Shown here one piece after another: positions 28,915 to 37,607 of a stretch of DNA of 56,118 nucleotides (within the stretch, counting starts at the first letter, position 1; the number at the start of each line of letters is the position of its first letter). The DNA is from an uncultured Bacteroidales bacterium (GTDB taxonomy: Bacteria > Bacteroidota > Bacteroidia > Bacteroidales > CAIWKO01): contig CAIWKO010000008.1 of assembly GCA_903913285.1 (NCBI GenBank), positions 1 to 56,118 on the forward strand, read 5' to 3'. The notes beneath the pieces are model-generated. The model was not told the DNA's origin. It saw only the letters and a program-made list of their open reading frames with translations, and ran no database searches. Position numbers and translations under genes: made by a program.

Positions 28915-31794
28915 CTATTTAGAAGAGATCCAAATTTTACTATTTATCTCAATTGTACCCTTAGAAATTATATTGATAGGATTTTGATGTATCAGTATTT
29001 CTGCTTCTGCATTTCCGGCAAAAGAAACTAAGTAAAGAAATACATTATCGGCTTCCTTTGACAGTTTGATAATAGTGGTCAACTGATTTGAACTAAGCGG
29101 AAATAAAGGCATTAAGGATGTTTTACCTGATACAAAAATATATTGATTGGGATTTTCTGGCTTTAGAATCAGAATATCGGACAGTTGAGAAACAGAAATG
29201 GAATGATCGGGGTTTTTAAGATGCAAATATTCTAAAACATATTCCAAACTCCATTGTTGAATTTTTTCGATATCTGAATCTGAATACACTGTATTCTCCG
29301 TGTTGACTGGATCATCGGCTGAAAACAACATCATCTGCGTGTTAAGAATTGATGATACATTAAGTGTAACGTTTTTTGTTTCTAATTTCTCTTCTATAAT
29401 ATTATTTGCCGCTATTTTGGGTGATATTGCCGGCTGCCAATCGAGATATCTTTTTTTTATTTCTGAATTTGTTTCTGCAAAATTTAAAATACCGGCGATT
29501 TGAAACAATTCGTTATTCTTAAAATTGTATTTTAGTGAAATATCCTGAAAAGCCATTGATGCCGGAGCCTGAAACGTATTGCTTTTTGAAAAAAGCCATT
29601 TAGTCCCTGAAATTAACTTTACTAAATTATCATTTAAATTATCGACAGGAATTGTAATTAAGATTTTTATAAATGCTTTTGACCTTTCGAGATCGATATG
29701 GTGTAAAAAATCTTCGAAACCATCTATATTAATAGAGCCAGATTGATCTACAACTATTTTCGGGAATTCGTTAAGTCCGGTTTCTTTTTGAAAAGAAAAA
29801 AATGTTTTCGGGTATTTTTTATCTAACCTTTTAAAAAAAGCTTGTTCAATAAAAAAGGTATGCGAATTTTGGCCGAAATAGCGATCTAACGGATCGTTGA
29901 AGAAATAAACATCCTGCGGCTTCATAAATTTTTTTAGTCCGCTTTTGTTTTCGGAAAGCAAAAATGAAGTTTCCTTCAACAAGCTTATTATGCTGTCTTT
30001 TCTGTGACCGGAAGCAAGTCTGCATGCTTCAATTATTTTATCAATACTAAGAAAATATCCTTTGCGCGTAGTTGATTCAATAAATGCAAATTGCGGCAAA
30101 ATGCTATATTCAACCTCATCGATTACCCCGGGCTGCCGGATTCCCATATCGGAGAAAAACAATTTGCTGGATTCTTCATGCATAAGTTTGTTATGAACGA
30201 CAGGCAATTTACTTTTTTTTCCGTGAGGCAGAAAAACAAATGGCTGATCATCATCCGTAAATGCAGGAACAAATTTATTGTTCTGAGCAAGTATTATAGC
30301 TGCATTTCGCAAACTGTAATAGGATGTTTTATGCTGAATATCCCAGAGTTGCTGGTGAGAATGGATATATGAATAAAACCCTGCCAGCCATTTTGTTTTT
30401 TTGTTTACCAAAAAATCAGGATTAACGTGAATTCGGAAGCCAAAGCTTTCGGCATCGGCAATTTTTATTTGAATTACATTTGAAAAATAATTTCGTAATT
30501 CAGTAAAAGAATCCTGAACAATGCTATCATCGACAAAAAAACGTTTCTGAAACAAAGTTTTCAGATCAACCTCATCCAATAAATTGTGAAGAAGATCATC
30601 AGCAGGGATCAGTATCGCTTTGGCTTCTTCAACTTTATTATTTTTTACCGGAATTGTTTTCCCTTGCGATAGGAACAACTTTAACGAATCAAAAAACTCT
30701 TTGTAAACAATATCGTTTTGGTTTTCGAACTTATTATCCAGAGGAGTCTTTATGGGAAGCTTCGATAAAAATTGCAAATTGTAGTAGCCTGACTTTATAA
30801 AACATTTTAACCCCAAAACAAAAATCTGAATGATCTCTTTTAAGAGTTGTAAATTTTCAGGAGCCACATTTGTATCAAAAGGAATAAAATCACGCAGGGG
30901 ATTTGTTGTAAACGGGGCATGAACCAAAAAATTTAATTTGCCCGACATTTTGGTAGGAAAGTAGGCAAACAGAGGTGCTTCGGGAATTTCGATAAAATCA
31001 AAAGTTTTTTGGTTTTCCGAAACTTTGAAAGCCAATTCAGGTTGAGGCTTTTTAGAAGAAATTGTTTTCGAAACAACTAAAAAGACTTCTTTTATTTCGG
31101 AATATACCGGAACGAAATATTGCTTGATGAAACTCTTCTTTAGAATGTTCTTTGTTAATTGTAATTCCTGTTTTTCAATAATCAAAACCTGCTTACTGTC
31201 TTCGAAAATTTCAATCTTTTGGATTTGTTTCAGAAAAAGAAGGAAGTATTCATTAAGGGTTAATAAGCCCTGTTTAACAGCATTAAAACATTCAAGTTGT
31301 TGCTTTTTCTTAAAAGGCAAAACTATTAATGTGTTAAATCCCACATCAGGTTTTTGTGCTTGCGTTTCAACCAGAATTTCGTAATCTGTAATCTTATAAT
31401 GATACAAACCCGAATGTATTTCGGGGGTATCGGTTATTGAAAACACGGATTTAAATCCAATACCAAATTTCCCGATTTGGTTTACTTCTTTGTGATTGGT
31501 TTTGGTAGTATTTGCAAAGGTGGTTACCGAAATCAAATCTTCTTCATCAAAATCTTTTCCGTTATGATGAATCTCGATACGATCTGAACATAATTTAAAC
31601 CGAATTGCTTTTAAAGAATCATACTCAACTTTTCGGGCATAAGCATCTTCTGTATTTTGCAGAATTTCTTCAATAAACCGCGATGGTTGTGCATACATAG
31701 TTGCCAGAAACTCGGCATGTCTGTTTCCTTTTGCTTTGTTGGCGGCAACAGCTTGCTTGCTTTTACTGATATATTCCTGTAAAGAAATTTTCAA
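28915..31794 (-). CDS. Large sacsin/HSP90-like ATP-binding protein
   Basis: 959 residues. The N-terminus is a GHKL-type nucleotide-binding domain in the sacsin style: SRFIEEILQNTEDAYAR (N-box Glu/Asn), IEIHHNGKDFDEEDL in place of the usual DxGxG, and IGKFGIGFKSVFSI (glycine lid). The other about 750 residues show no motif I recognise. The frame begins at TTG 31794 (KISLQEYISK follows); the first internal ATG would remove residues just before the N-box. TACTTTTG at 31810-31817 (minus) lies 15 nt before the TTG, which supports that start. Monocistronic. Sacsin-like ATPases occur as chaperone-like and defence proteins; the role here is unknown. Confidence 0.8.
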   Translation of the reverse strand: MKISLQEYISKSKQAVAANKAKGNRHAEFLATMYAQPSRFIEEILQNTEDAYARKVEYDSLKAIRFKLCSDRIEIHHNGKDFDEEDLISVTTFANTTKTNHKEVNQIGKFGIGFKSVFSITDTPEIHSGLYHYKITDYEILVETQAQKPDVGFNTLIVLPFKKKQQLECFNAVKQGLLTLNEYFLLFLKQIQKIEIFEDSKQVLIIEKQELQLTKNILKKSFIKQYFVPVYSEIKEVFLVVSKTISSKKPQPELAFKVSENQKTFDFIEIPEAPLFAYFPTKMSGKLNFLVHAPFTTNPLRDFIPFDTNVAPENLQLLKEIIQIFVLGLKCFIKSGYYNLQFLSKLPIKTPLDNKFENQNDIVYKEFFDSLKLFLSQGKTIPVKNNKVEEAKAILIPADDLLHNLLDEVDLKTLFQKRFFVDDSIVQDSFTELRNYFSNVIQIKIADAESFGFRIHVNPDFLVNKKTKWLAGFYSYIHSHQQLWDIQHKTSYYSLRNAAIILAQNNKFVPAFTDDDQPFVFLPHGKKSKLPVVHNKLMHEESSKLFFSDMGIRQPGVIDEVEYSILPQFAFIESTTRKGYFLSIDKIIEACRLASGHRKDSIISLLKETSFLLSENKSGLKKFMKPQDVYFFNDPLDRYFGQNSHTFFIEQAFFKRLDKKYPKTFFSFQKETGLNEFPKIVVDQSGSINIDGFEDFLHHIDLERSKAFIKILITIPVDNLNDNLVKLISGTKWLFSKSNTFQAPASMAFQDISLKYNFKNNELFQIAGILNFAETNSEIKKRYLDWQPAISPKIAANNIIEEKLETKNVTLNVSSILNTQMMLFSADDPVNTENTVYSDSDIEKIQQWSLEYVLEYLHLKNPDHSISVSQLSDILILKPENPNQYIFVSGKTSLMPLFPLSSNQLTTIIKLSKEADNVFLYLVSFAGNAEAEILIHQNPINIISKGTIEINSKIWISSK

Positions 31795-31957
31795 AAATCA
31801 AGTTTTTTACAAAAGTAAATTAATAAAATGAAGTCTAAAAGTAAATTTATTCCCGATAACGACAATACTGCAAACGTTTTAGTTGATAAATGATCTTTAT
31901 AATACTGATCGCACAGAAATATTATTGAACCATTTAATTAAAAGTAGTGATTTGTAC

Positions 31958-32015
31958 AAATACGACTGTATTTGGTTTAAATACGACTGTATTTTGTCTA
32001 AATACGATCGTATTT
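31958..32015. repeat. Three phased 16-bp palindromes, 21-bp period (operator-like)
   Basis: AAATACGACTGTATTT at 31958-31973 and 31979-31994, and AAATACGATCGTATTT at 32000-32015, are spaced exactly 21 bp apart. The third is a perfect palindrome; the other two differ from it at the centre. A 21-bp step is two helical turns, so all copies face the same side of DNA. Binding of a dimeric regulator is an inference. Confidence 0.85.
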
Positions 32016-32159
32016 GAACAAAAACCAATTTACATTGATAAAAAATTATTTGTATTAACTTCAATACGAGGACAAATTGGCAGTTTATGATCCTATTTTA
32101 TCTTAATGCTCATAAAATTCAGAAGAAGTATCCCGATCCATAAATCCATTTCAAATTAT

Positions 32160-32167
32160 TACTTTTG
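32160..32167 (+). promoter_or_regulatory. -7 box (TACTTTTG) 4 nt before the thiL ATG
   Basis: TACTTTTG fits TAnnTTTG and is followed by CAAA and then ATG 32172. Transcription would start at or next to the ATG, so the mRNA may be leaderless. Confidence 0.45.
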
Positions 32168-32171
32168 CAAA

Positions 32172-33218
32172 ATGATAGAACCTAAACCCACACATACCTC
32201 TTTATCAGAGTTAGGAGAATTCGGACTTATAGATCATCTTACTTCAGGAATTGTTATTAAACAGAAATCGACTGTCAAGGGTGTTGGAGATGATGCAGCC
32301 ATTATAGATAACGGTAATTCATATTCATTAGTCTCAACCGATCTGTTGGTTGAAGGAGTTCATTTTGATTTGACTTATACACCACTGAAGCATCTTGGAT
32401 ATAAAGCTGCGGTTGTTAATTTTTCAGATATTTATGCAATGAACGGCACACCAAAACAAATTACTGTCGGAATTGCCGTTTCGAACAGATTTTCGGTTGA
32501 AGCTCTCGAAGAACTCTATTCAGGAATATATCTGGCCTGTGAAAAGTATAATGTTGATCTGGTTGGCGGAGATACCACTTCAAGCAAATCAGGTTTGTTT
32601 ATTTCTATTACTGTTATTGGTACTGCTGAAAAACAAGATGTGGTGTATCGTAATACAGCTAACGAACATGATCTGATTTGTGTGAGCGGCGATCTGGGAA
32701 GCGCTTATGCCGGATTATTATTACTTGAAAGAGAAAAGGCCGTTTTTTTAGCCGACCCCAATATGCAACCTGATCTGGAAGGATACGATTATCCGATTGA
32801 ACGACAATTAAAACCCGAAGCCCGAAAAGATATTATTGCACTTTTTAATGAACACCACATAAAACCAACCTCCATGATCGATATTTCGGACGGTCTTGCC
32901 TCCGAAATAATTCATATTTGTAAAGGCTCAGGCAAAGGTTGTGCTATCTATGAAGAAAAGATCCCTATCGATATTTCTACTATGAATCTTTGCGATAGCG
33001 TAAATATTGACCCCACAACAGCAGCATTGAACGGTGGCGAAGATTATGAACTATTGTTTACAATTTCACAAAAGGATTACGATATCATTAAAGGTTTTCT
33101 CGAAGTATGTGTTGTTGGACATATCACAGATGAATCTTACGGAATAAATTTAATTTCGAGAAGCGGTCAATCGGTTCCGATAACTGCACAAGGCTGGGAT
33201 GCCTTGAGAAAAGATTGA
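32172..33218 (+). CDS. thiL: Thiamine-monophosphate kinase
   Basis: 348 residues from ATG 32172 (MIEPKPTHTSLSELGEFGLID). The open frame reaches up to 32106, but those 22 codons carry the -7 box and are not family-like. GVGDDAAIID (about residue 38), STDLLVEGVHFDL, VNFSDIYAMNGTPK, LVGGDTTSS, SMIDISDGLASEI and NGGEDYELLFT are the ThiL/PurM-superfamily motifs that bind Mg-ATP and thiamine phosphate. It makes thiamine diphosphate, the final step of vitamin B1 synthesis. It stands alone, with no other thi genes nearby. Confidence 0.94.
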   Translation: MIEPKPTHTSLSELGEFGLIDHLTSGIVIKQKSTVKGVGDDAAIIDNGNSYSLVSTDLLVEGVHFDLTYTPLKHLGYKAAVVNFSDIYAMNGTPKQITVGIAVSNRFSVEALEELYSGIYLACEKYNVDLVGGDTTSSKSGLFISITVIGTAEKQDVVYRNTANEHDLICVSGDLGSAYAGLLLLEREKAVFLADPNMQPDLEGYDYPIERQLKPEARKDIIALFNEHHIKPTSMIDISDGLASEIIHICKGSGKGCAIYEEKIPIDISTMNLCDSVNIDPTTAALNGGEDYELLFTISQKDYDIIKGFLEVCVVGHITDESYGINLISRSGQSVPITAQGWDALRKD

Positions 33219-33234
33219 TTCAAAATCAATTTTT
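33214..33234 (+). terminator. Weak AT-rich hairpin at the thiL end
   Basis: ATTGATT-CAA-AATCAAT followed by TTTT overlaps the thiL stop codon and abuts the stop of the convergent gene. The stem is only 7 bp and AT-rich, so termination here is uncertain. Confidence 0.35.
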
Positions 33235-33856
33235 ATCTGATATAATACTTATTCGTTAGGATTGCCAGTATCGTACCCAGAACAACAACACCTGAAGCTC
33301 CTCCAATTGCCGCATTCAATAACTTTTTCCGTTTTGCTTCATGCCTAAATCCTTCGATATACAACTTATCGTTCACTTTTTCAGGAGGAAAGTATTTTTT
33401 GTGAATAGCTTTAACAGGAACAACTGCAGCAACAGCCACATAGGCAGCAGGGACCGTCAAACCCAGATATCCCAAACAAATACCACCTGCTCCGGTAACA
33501 GCACCGCAAATAGTAGCCCATCTCGGATGGTAATGATATCGGGCCAGATTTTCGCCACCAATTAAACTCTTCATATCTGAAACAGTAAAAGGCTCTTCGT
33601 CAGTAATTATGGGTGAATAAAGAATTTTTTCAATACTATCTTTGTAATAAAGTGCAAATACATCTTCTTTTAAAAAGACTTTAGTCTTAAGAGTATTTTT
33701 CTTCTGATATTGGACCCTAAAAGCTGTATTATTTTTATTGAATTCAAGAATTTTCCCCTTAAAATGCCTGCCATTATACATAATTAATGAGTCTTGTGAA
33801 AACACAAATCCAATCGACAAGACAAACATTGTGATGATTATTACGGCATTTTTCAT
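33233..33856 (-). CDS. Exported hypothetical protein with glycine-rich membrane segments
   Basis: 207 residues with a signal peptide (MKNAVIIITMFVLSIGFVFSQ). The first mature part (DSLIMYNGRHFKGKILEFNKNNTAFRVQY, VFLKEDVFALYYKDS) looks like a small beta domain seen in exported Bacteroidota proteins, in which an element of the cell surface or a metal response is sometimes suspected. Two hydrophobic Gly/Ala-rich segments follow (ATICGAVTGAGGICLGYLGL.. and AAIGGASGVVVLGTILAIL). TAATTTTG lies 13 nt before the ATG (33870-33877, minus). Function unknown. Confidence 0.65.
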   Translation of the reverse strand: MKNAVIIITMFVLSIGFVFSQDSLIMYNGRHFKGKILEFNKNNTAFRVQYQKKNTLKTKVFLKEDVFALYYKDSIEKILYSPIITDEEPFTVSDMKSLIGGENLARYHYHPRWATICGAVTGAGGICLGYLGLTVPAAYVAVAAVVPVKAIHKKYFPPEKVNDKLYIEGFRHEAKRKKLLNAAIGGASGVVVLGTILAILTNKYYIR

Positions 33857-34010
33857 TCCGATTTTTTTTCAAAATTACGAATAAGTTTCTTATAAAGAGA
33901 AATTTTAAGCAATTTAGGATTTATTAATTATCAATAAAATCGAGTAAAAGAAAAGAGCATATCATCCTTTTTCATGATTCTAATTCGCCAAATTGAATCA
34001 ATTATGAAAA

Positions 34011-34048
34011 AAAAATAAAAATACCTATTTTTAGGTATTTTTATTTTT
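34011..34048 (-). terminator. Long AT-rich inverted repeat, terminator-like
   Basis: A perfect 17-bp inverted repeat (arms 34011-34027 and 34032-34048, TTTT loop, inner CCTA/TAGG) lies about 140 bp past the RND pump stop codon. The outer arms are A- and T-rich, so it could terminate either strand; the efflux operon is the obvious user. Confidence 0.6.
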
Positions 34049-34085
34049 ATCTTTTGTATTTTCTTTGAAAAAAAACATTTGTATT

Positions 34086-34196
34086 ATGCAAAGCGATAAT
34101 AGTACTCCTAGAATTTTTATCTATTTTTTGGTGTTTATCAATATTGCTATCCTTTTGTATGTAATATTAAAACTTCTTAACATCATTAAATTTTAA
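34086..34196 (+). CDS. Possible 36-residue single-pass membrane peptide
   Basis: ATG 34086 to TAA 34196 encodes 36 residues: a short polar N-terminus (MQSDNSTPR), then one continuous hydrophobic helix (IFIYFLVFINIAILLYVILK) and a short tail. It overlaps the 3' end of the convergent RND gene by 11 bp. Several CTTTG/TTTTG motifs lie just upstream but none is a clean promoter. Short AT-rich frames can look hydrophobic by chance, so this is tentative. Confidence 0.3.
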   Translation: MQSDNSTPRIFIYFLVFINIAILLYVILKLLNIIKF

Positions 34197-37100
34197 TACT
34201 TCTTCGATACAAACGATTGGATCTTCTTCTCTTGATCCGTACTTTCATTTTATACGCGATCAAATACATAGCCGGAACAAATAAAAGGGTTAAAAAGGTT
34301 GCAAAACTCAACCCGAAAATAATTGTCCACGATAAATTTCCCCAAAAAGCAACATTATCACCTCCAAAATGAATATGAGGATTTAATTCTGTAAAAAAAG
34401 TAATAAAGTTAATATTCATTCCAACTGCCAGTGGAACCAATCCAAGCATGGTAGCAGTTGCAGTAAGCAGAACGGGAGTTATTCTTGTTTTTCCGGCCTG
34501 AACAATTGCTTCACGAGTTTTCAATCCCTTTGCTTTTAATACATCTGTAAATTCAACTATCAATATACCATTCCTGACAACAATTCCTCCTAAAGCTACA
34601 ATTCCCAAACCGGTCATAATTATTGAAATCGACATGCCAAAAATTACGATGCCAAGCAGAACTCCGATGATACTAAAAATTACCTCACTTAAAATTATAA
34701 GGGATTTAGACAATGAATTGAATTGAGTAATTAAGATAAAGAAAATAAGACCCAGAGCAATAATCATAGCTTTTGATAAAAATCCCATCGATTCTTTTTG
34801 AGATTCATTTTCACCGGTCAATGCAATTTCTATCCCATTATTACTTGTATATGCTACAGCCTCTTTCTTTATTCGGGAAACAATTTCATTAGCATTGTAA
34901 TTCGGCAGAACTTCTGAGGAAATTGTAATAACACGTTTAAAGTCCTTTCTTTTTATTCCGCCAAATGTATTTGAATAATTAATTTTAGCCACAGCCGAAA
35001 GAGGGATCTGACGAACCTGACCATTAGACATGTCGCGATAGGTGATTTTCATATCGAGAACCTGATTGATGTTTTTTCGTTGTGCTTCCGAATATCTTAA
35101 CATTATTGGGTATTCATCTTCATTCTCTTTAAATTTCGAAACCTCTTTTCCAAAAATTGCATTGCGCAATTCCATTCCAATCTGAGCCGTCGATAAACCT
35201 TCGTGATTGGCTCTTATTCTGTCGACATCTATAATTATTTCCGGTTTATTTTCCTGAAAATCGGACTTTAACTCATCTATGCCCGGAATTTGCAATGAAT
35301 CAAGATGCTTTTTAAATTTATTGGAAGTTTCTATTAATTTATCAATATCAATCCCGCTTATTTCAATATTAATAGGTTTTCCGGTAGGAGGGCCCATTCT
35401 GTTCTTTTGAACTGAGATCTGAGTTCCCGGAATATTTTTAACGGCATCTCTAATTTTTGCAAGATATGGATTTGTTTTTTCACCATTCCTGAATTTTGAT
35501 TCTATAAAATTCACTGTAACTTTTCCCTTATTTGTCGAGGCTGACCTGTCAAAGATTGTTCCCTCTCCGGCTCCACTAGTAACGTTGGCAATTATGGATT
35601 CAACAATAGGATTATCTTTTCCCAATACCTGATTTACCCTAAATTCTATGATTTTCGTGATCGAATCCGTAACCTTTTGATCAGTACCTACAGGCATATT
35701 CAAATATACGTTAATCGCATTCGGATCATTATCAGGGAAAAAGATCACTTTAGGTTTTGCAATCCAAACAACTACAAATGTTAATAAAAATAAACCTATC
35801 AGCCCTCCGAAAACTTTATAAGGTCTGTTTCTACGCAAAACAGCACGTAAGGTCCTTTCATATAAATACATGATCTTAGGCCAGAATTTTTCCTGAAAAG
35901 CAAGAATTGCATATTTCAACACGAATTCATAAAATAACATCATCAGATATGCAAAAACCATCAGGTTTGCAACACCTATCCAGCCAATCATATAACAAAC
36001 TGCAGCAATTCCACCAAAAATAATTGCCCACATTACTAATTTCTTTCTCTCAACTTTCTTTAACTTATCATTGTTGTCGTATTCGTGTTTCATAAAAGAT
36101 ACAGCAAACACCGGATTAATAATATAAGCCACAAAAAGAGAAGCAAACAAAGTGATAATCAGTGTAACAGGCAGGTAGTAAAAGAATTTTCCAACAATAC
36201 CCGGCCAAAATGCTAAGGGGAAAAAAGGAGCCAATGTGGTTAATGTACCGGACAAAATTGGAGCAAAAACCTCACCCGCAGCCGATTTAGCAGCTTTTAC
36301 TATATCGGGCTCGGTTCGATGAGTTCGGTGTGTATTTTCAATAACAACTATGGCATCATCAACCACTATGCCCAAGGCAAAAATAAATCCGAACATCACG
36401 ATCATATTCATCGAAAAACCTAAACCCGGCATAATGATATAGGCAATAAACATGGATAAAGGAACGGATAACCCCACGAAAAATGCATTGGTAATTCCCA
36501 TAAAGAACATCAATACCAGAATAACTAAAATGAAACCAATTATTATGGTGTTGTTCAGTTCTTCAAGTGTATTTTTCGTATAACGGGATGAATCTCCTGT
36601 AATGGTGACTTTAAGATCTGATGGAAACGAATTCACTTTCAAATCTTTTAAAACTATATCCTTAATTTTATCTGAAGCTTCTATTAAATTCTCACCGCTT
36701 CTTTTAATAACATTTAAGGTAATTACATTTTGTCCGTTCAATCTTGAAAAGCTTTCCTGCTCTTTAAAACTATCTATAAGTTCAGCAACATCTTTCAAAT
36801 AAACAATTGCACCGGTGGTAGATTTTAGTACAATATCTTTCATGTCATCGGCGCTTTTAAATTCGCCTGTTACTCTAATAGTACGCTTCATACCGAAAGT
36901 AGAAATATCCCCGGCAGAAACTGTACGATTTTCAGAAGAAACAGCTCGTTCGACATCCGACATGGCTACTCCGGCTGCCTGCATTTTATACATGTCGACA
37001 TTTATCTGAATTTCACGATCTAATGCACCAGTAATATCTACGCGGGTAATTCCTTTTATTGATTCTATTTTGTCCTGAGCTACTTTGGCATATTTTCTCA

Positions 37101-37584
37101 GTTTTTCCAGATCATAATTTCCGGAAATCTGAATATACATTATCGGAATTTCCGAAAAATCTATTTCCATTACATCAGGCTCTTTTGGCAAATCGCTTGG
37201 CAATTGCGCTTTTGCCTTATCTATAGCATCCCGAACTTTTTGTTTGGCATCAGTGACCGTAATATTTGTGTTAAACTCAACAACAATACTTGAAAAATCC
37301 TGTATAGAATTACTGGAAACTGTTTTTACACCTGATAAAGATTTTATTTGTTTTTCAATAGGACGCGTTACTAAATTTTCCATATCAACAGGAGATGTTC
37401 CAGGATATGGAGTATTTACCATTATAGTTGGAACAACAATATCAGGTATCTGTTCTTTGGGGATAGAATTATAACTCATCAATCCAAGAACTGTGATAAG
37501 GACAACTAAAACATAAATACTGGTTTTATTATCAATAGCCCAACTTGTTGCAAAAAACTCTTTAATTTTATTTTTCTTCTTCAT
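34186..37584 (-). CDS. RND-superfamily efflux pump, HAE1-like inner-membrane transporter
   Basis: 1132 residues, slightly longer than AcrB (1049). TM1 (SIYVLVVLITVLGLMSY) is followed by the porter motif PGTSPVDMENLVTRPIEKQIKSL. GIVVDDAIVVIENTHR in TM4 carries the proton-relay aspartates. The second half repeats the layout (ALGGIVVRNGILIVEFTD, RITPVLLTATATMLGLVPLA). About 12 TM helices and two large periplasmic loops. It uses proton flow to export drugs or other hydrophobic compounds. It is downstream of its adaptor (23 bp) and TolC-like genes. Some extra hydrophobic helices near residues 515-560 account for the length. Confidence 0.94.
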   Translation of the reverse strand: MKKKNKIKEFFATSWAIDNKTSIYVLVVLITVLGLMSYNSIPKEQIPDIVVPTIMVNTPYPGTSPVDMENLVTRPIEKQIKSLSGVKTVSSNSIQDFSSIVVEFNTNITVTDAKQKVRDAIDKAKAQLPSDLPKEPDVMEIDFSEIPIMYIQISGNYDLEKLRKYAKVAQDKIESIKGITRVDITGALDREIQINVDMYKMQAAGVAMSDVERAVSSENRTVSAGDISTFGMKRTIRVTGEFKSADDMKDIVLKSTTGAIVYLKDVAELIDSFKEQESFSRLNGQNVITLNVIKRSGENLIEASDKIKDIVLKDLKVNSFPSDLKVTITGDSSRYTKNTLEELNNTIIIGFILVILVLMFFMGITNAFFVGLSVPLSMFIAYIIMPGLGFSMNMIVMFGFIFALGIVVDDAIVVIENTHRTHRTEPDIVKAAKSAAGEVFAPILSGTLTTLAPFFPLAFWPGIVGKFFYYLPVTLIITLFASLFVAYIINPVFAVSFMKHEYDNNDKLKKVERKKLVMWAIIFGGIAAVCYMIGWIGVANLMVFAYLMMLFYEFVLKYAILAFQEKFWPKIMYLYERTLRAVLRRNRPYKVFGGLIGLFLLTFVVVWIAKPKVIFFPDNDPNAINVYLNMPVGTDQKVTDSITKIIEFRVNQVLGKDNPIVESIIANVTSGAGEGTIFDRSASTNKGKVTVNFIESKFRNGEKTNPYLAKIRDAVKNIPGTQISVQKNRMGPPTGKPINIEISGIDIDKLIETSNKFKKHLDSLQIPGIDELKSDFQENKPEIIIDVDRIRANHEGLSTAQIGMELRNAIFGKEVSKFKENEDEYPIMLRYSEAQRKNINQVLDMKITYRDMSNGQVRQIPLSAVAKINYSNTFGGIKRKDFKRVITISSEVLPNYNANEIVSRIKKEAVAYTSNNGIEIALTGENESQKESMGFLSKAMIIALGLIFFILITQFNSLSKSLIILSEVIFSIIGVLLGIVIFGMSISIIMTGLGIVALGGIVVRNGILIVEFTDVLKAKGLKTREAIVQAGKTRITPVLLTATATMLGLVPLAVGMNINFITFFTELNPHIHFGGDNVAFWGNLSWTIIFGLSFATFLTLLFVPAMYLIAYKMKVRIKRRRSNRLYRRSIKI

Positions 37585-37607
37585 AACACAAATTTATCGT
37601 CTGTAGA

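Larger units (their letters stand above)
31795..32171. promoter_or_regulatory. Divergent intergenic region between the sacsin-like gene and thiL
   Basis: This 377-bp gap carries a -7 box for each gene at its two ends (31810-31817 minus; 32160-32167 plus) and, in the middle, three phased 16-bp palindromes (31958-32015, listed separately). The layout is that of a divergently transcribed control region. Confidence 0.5.

Noticed and set aside
31828-31893. 21-residue plus-strand frame MKSKSKFIPDNDNTANVLVDK
   Set aside because: Too short to judge, with no promoter in its own orientation; it lies in the divergent control region.
31958-32015. CRISPR-like short array
   Set aside because: The 5-bp gaps between palindromes are too short to be spacers, and the palindromes are not CRISPR-like.
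32106-32171. N-terminal extension of thiL
   Set aside because: The 22 added residues are not family-like and include the TACTTTTG box; ATG 32172 gives the usual ThiL start.
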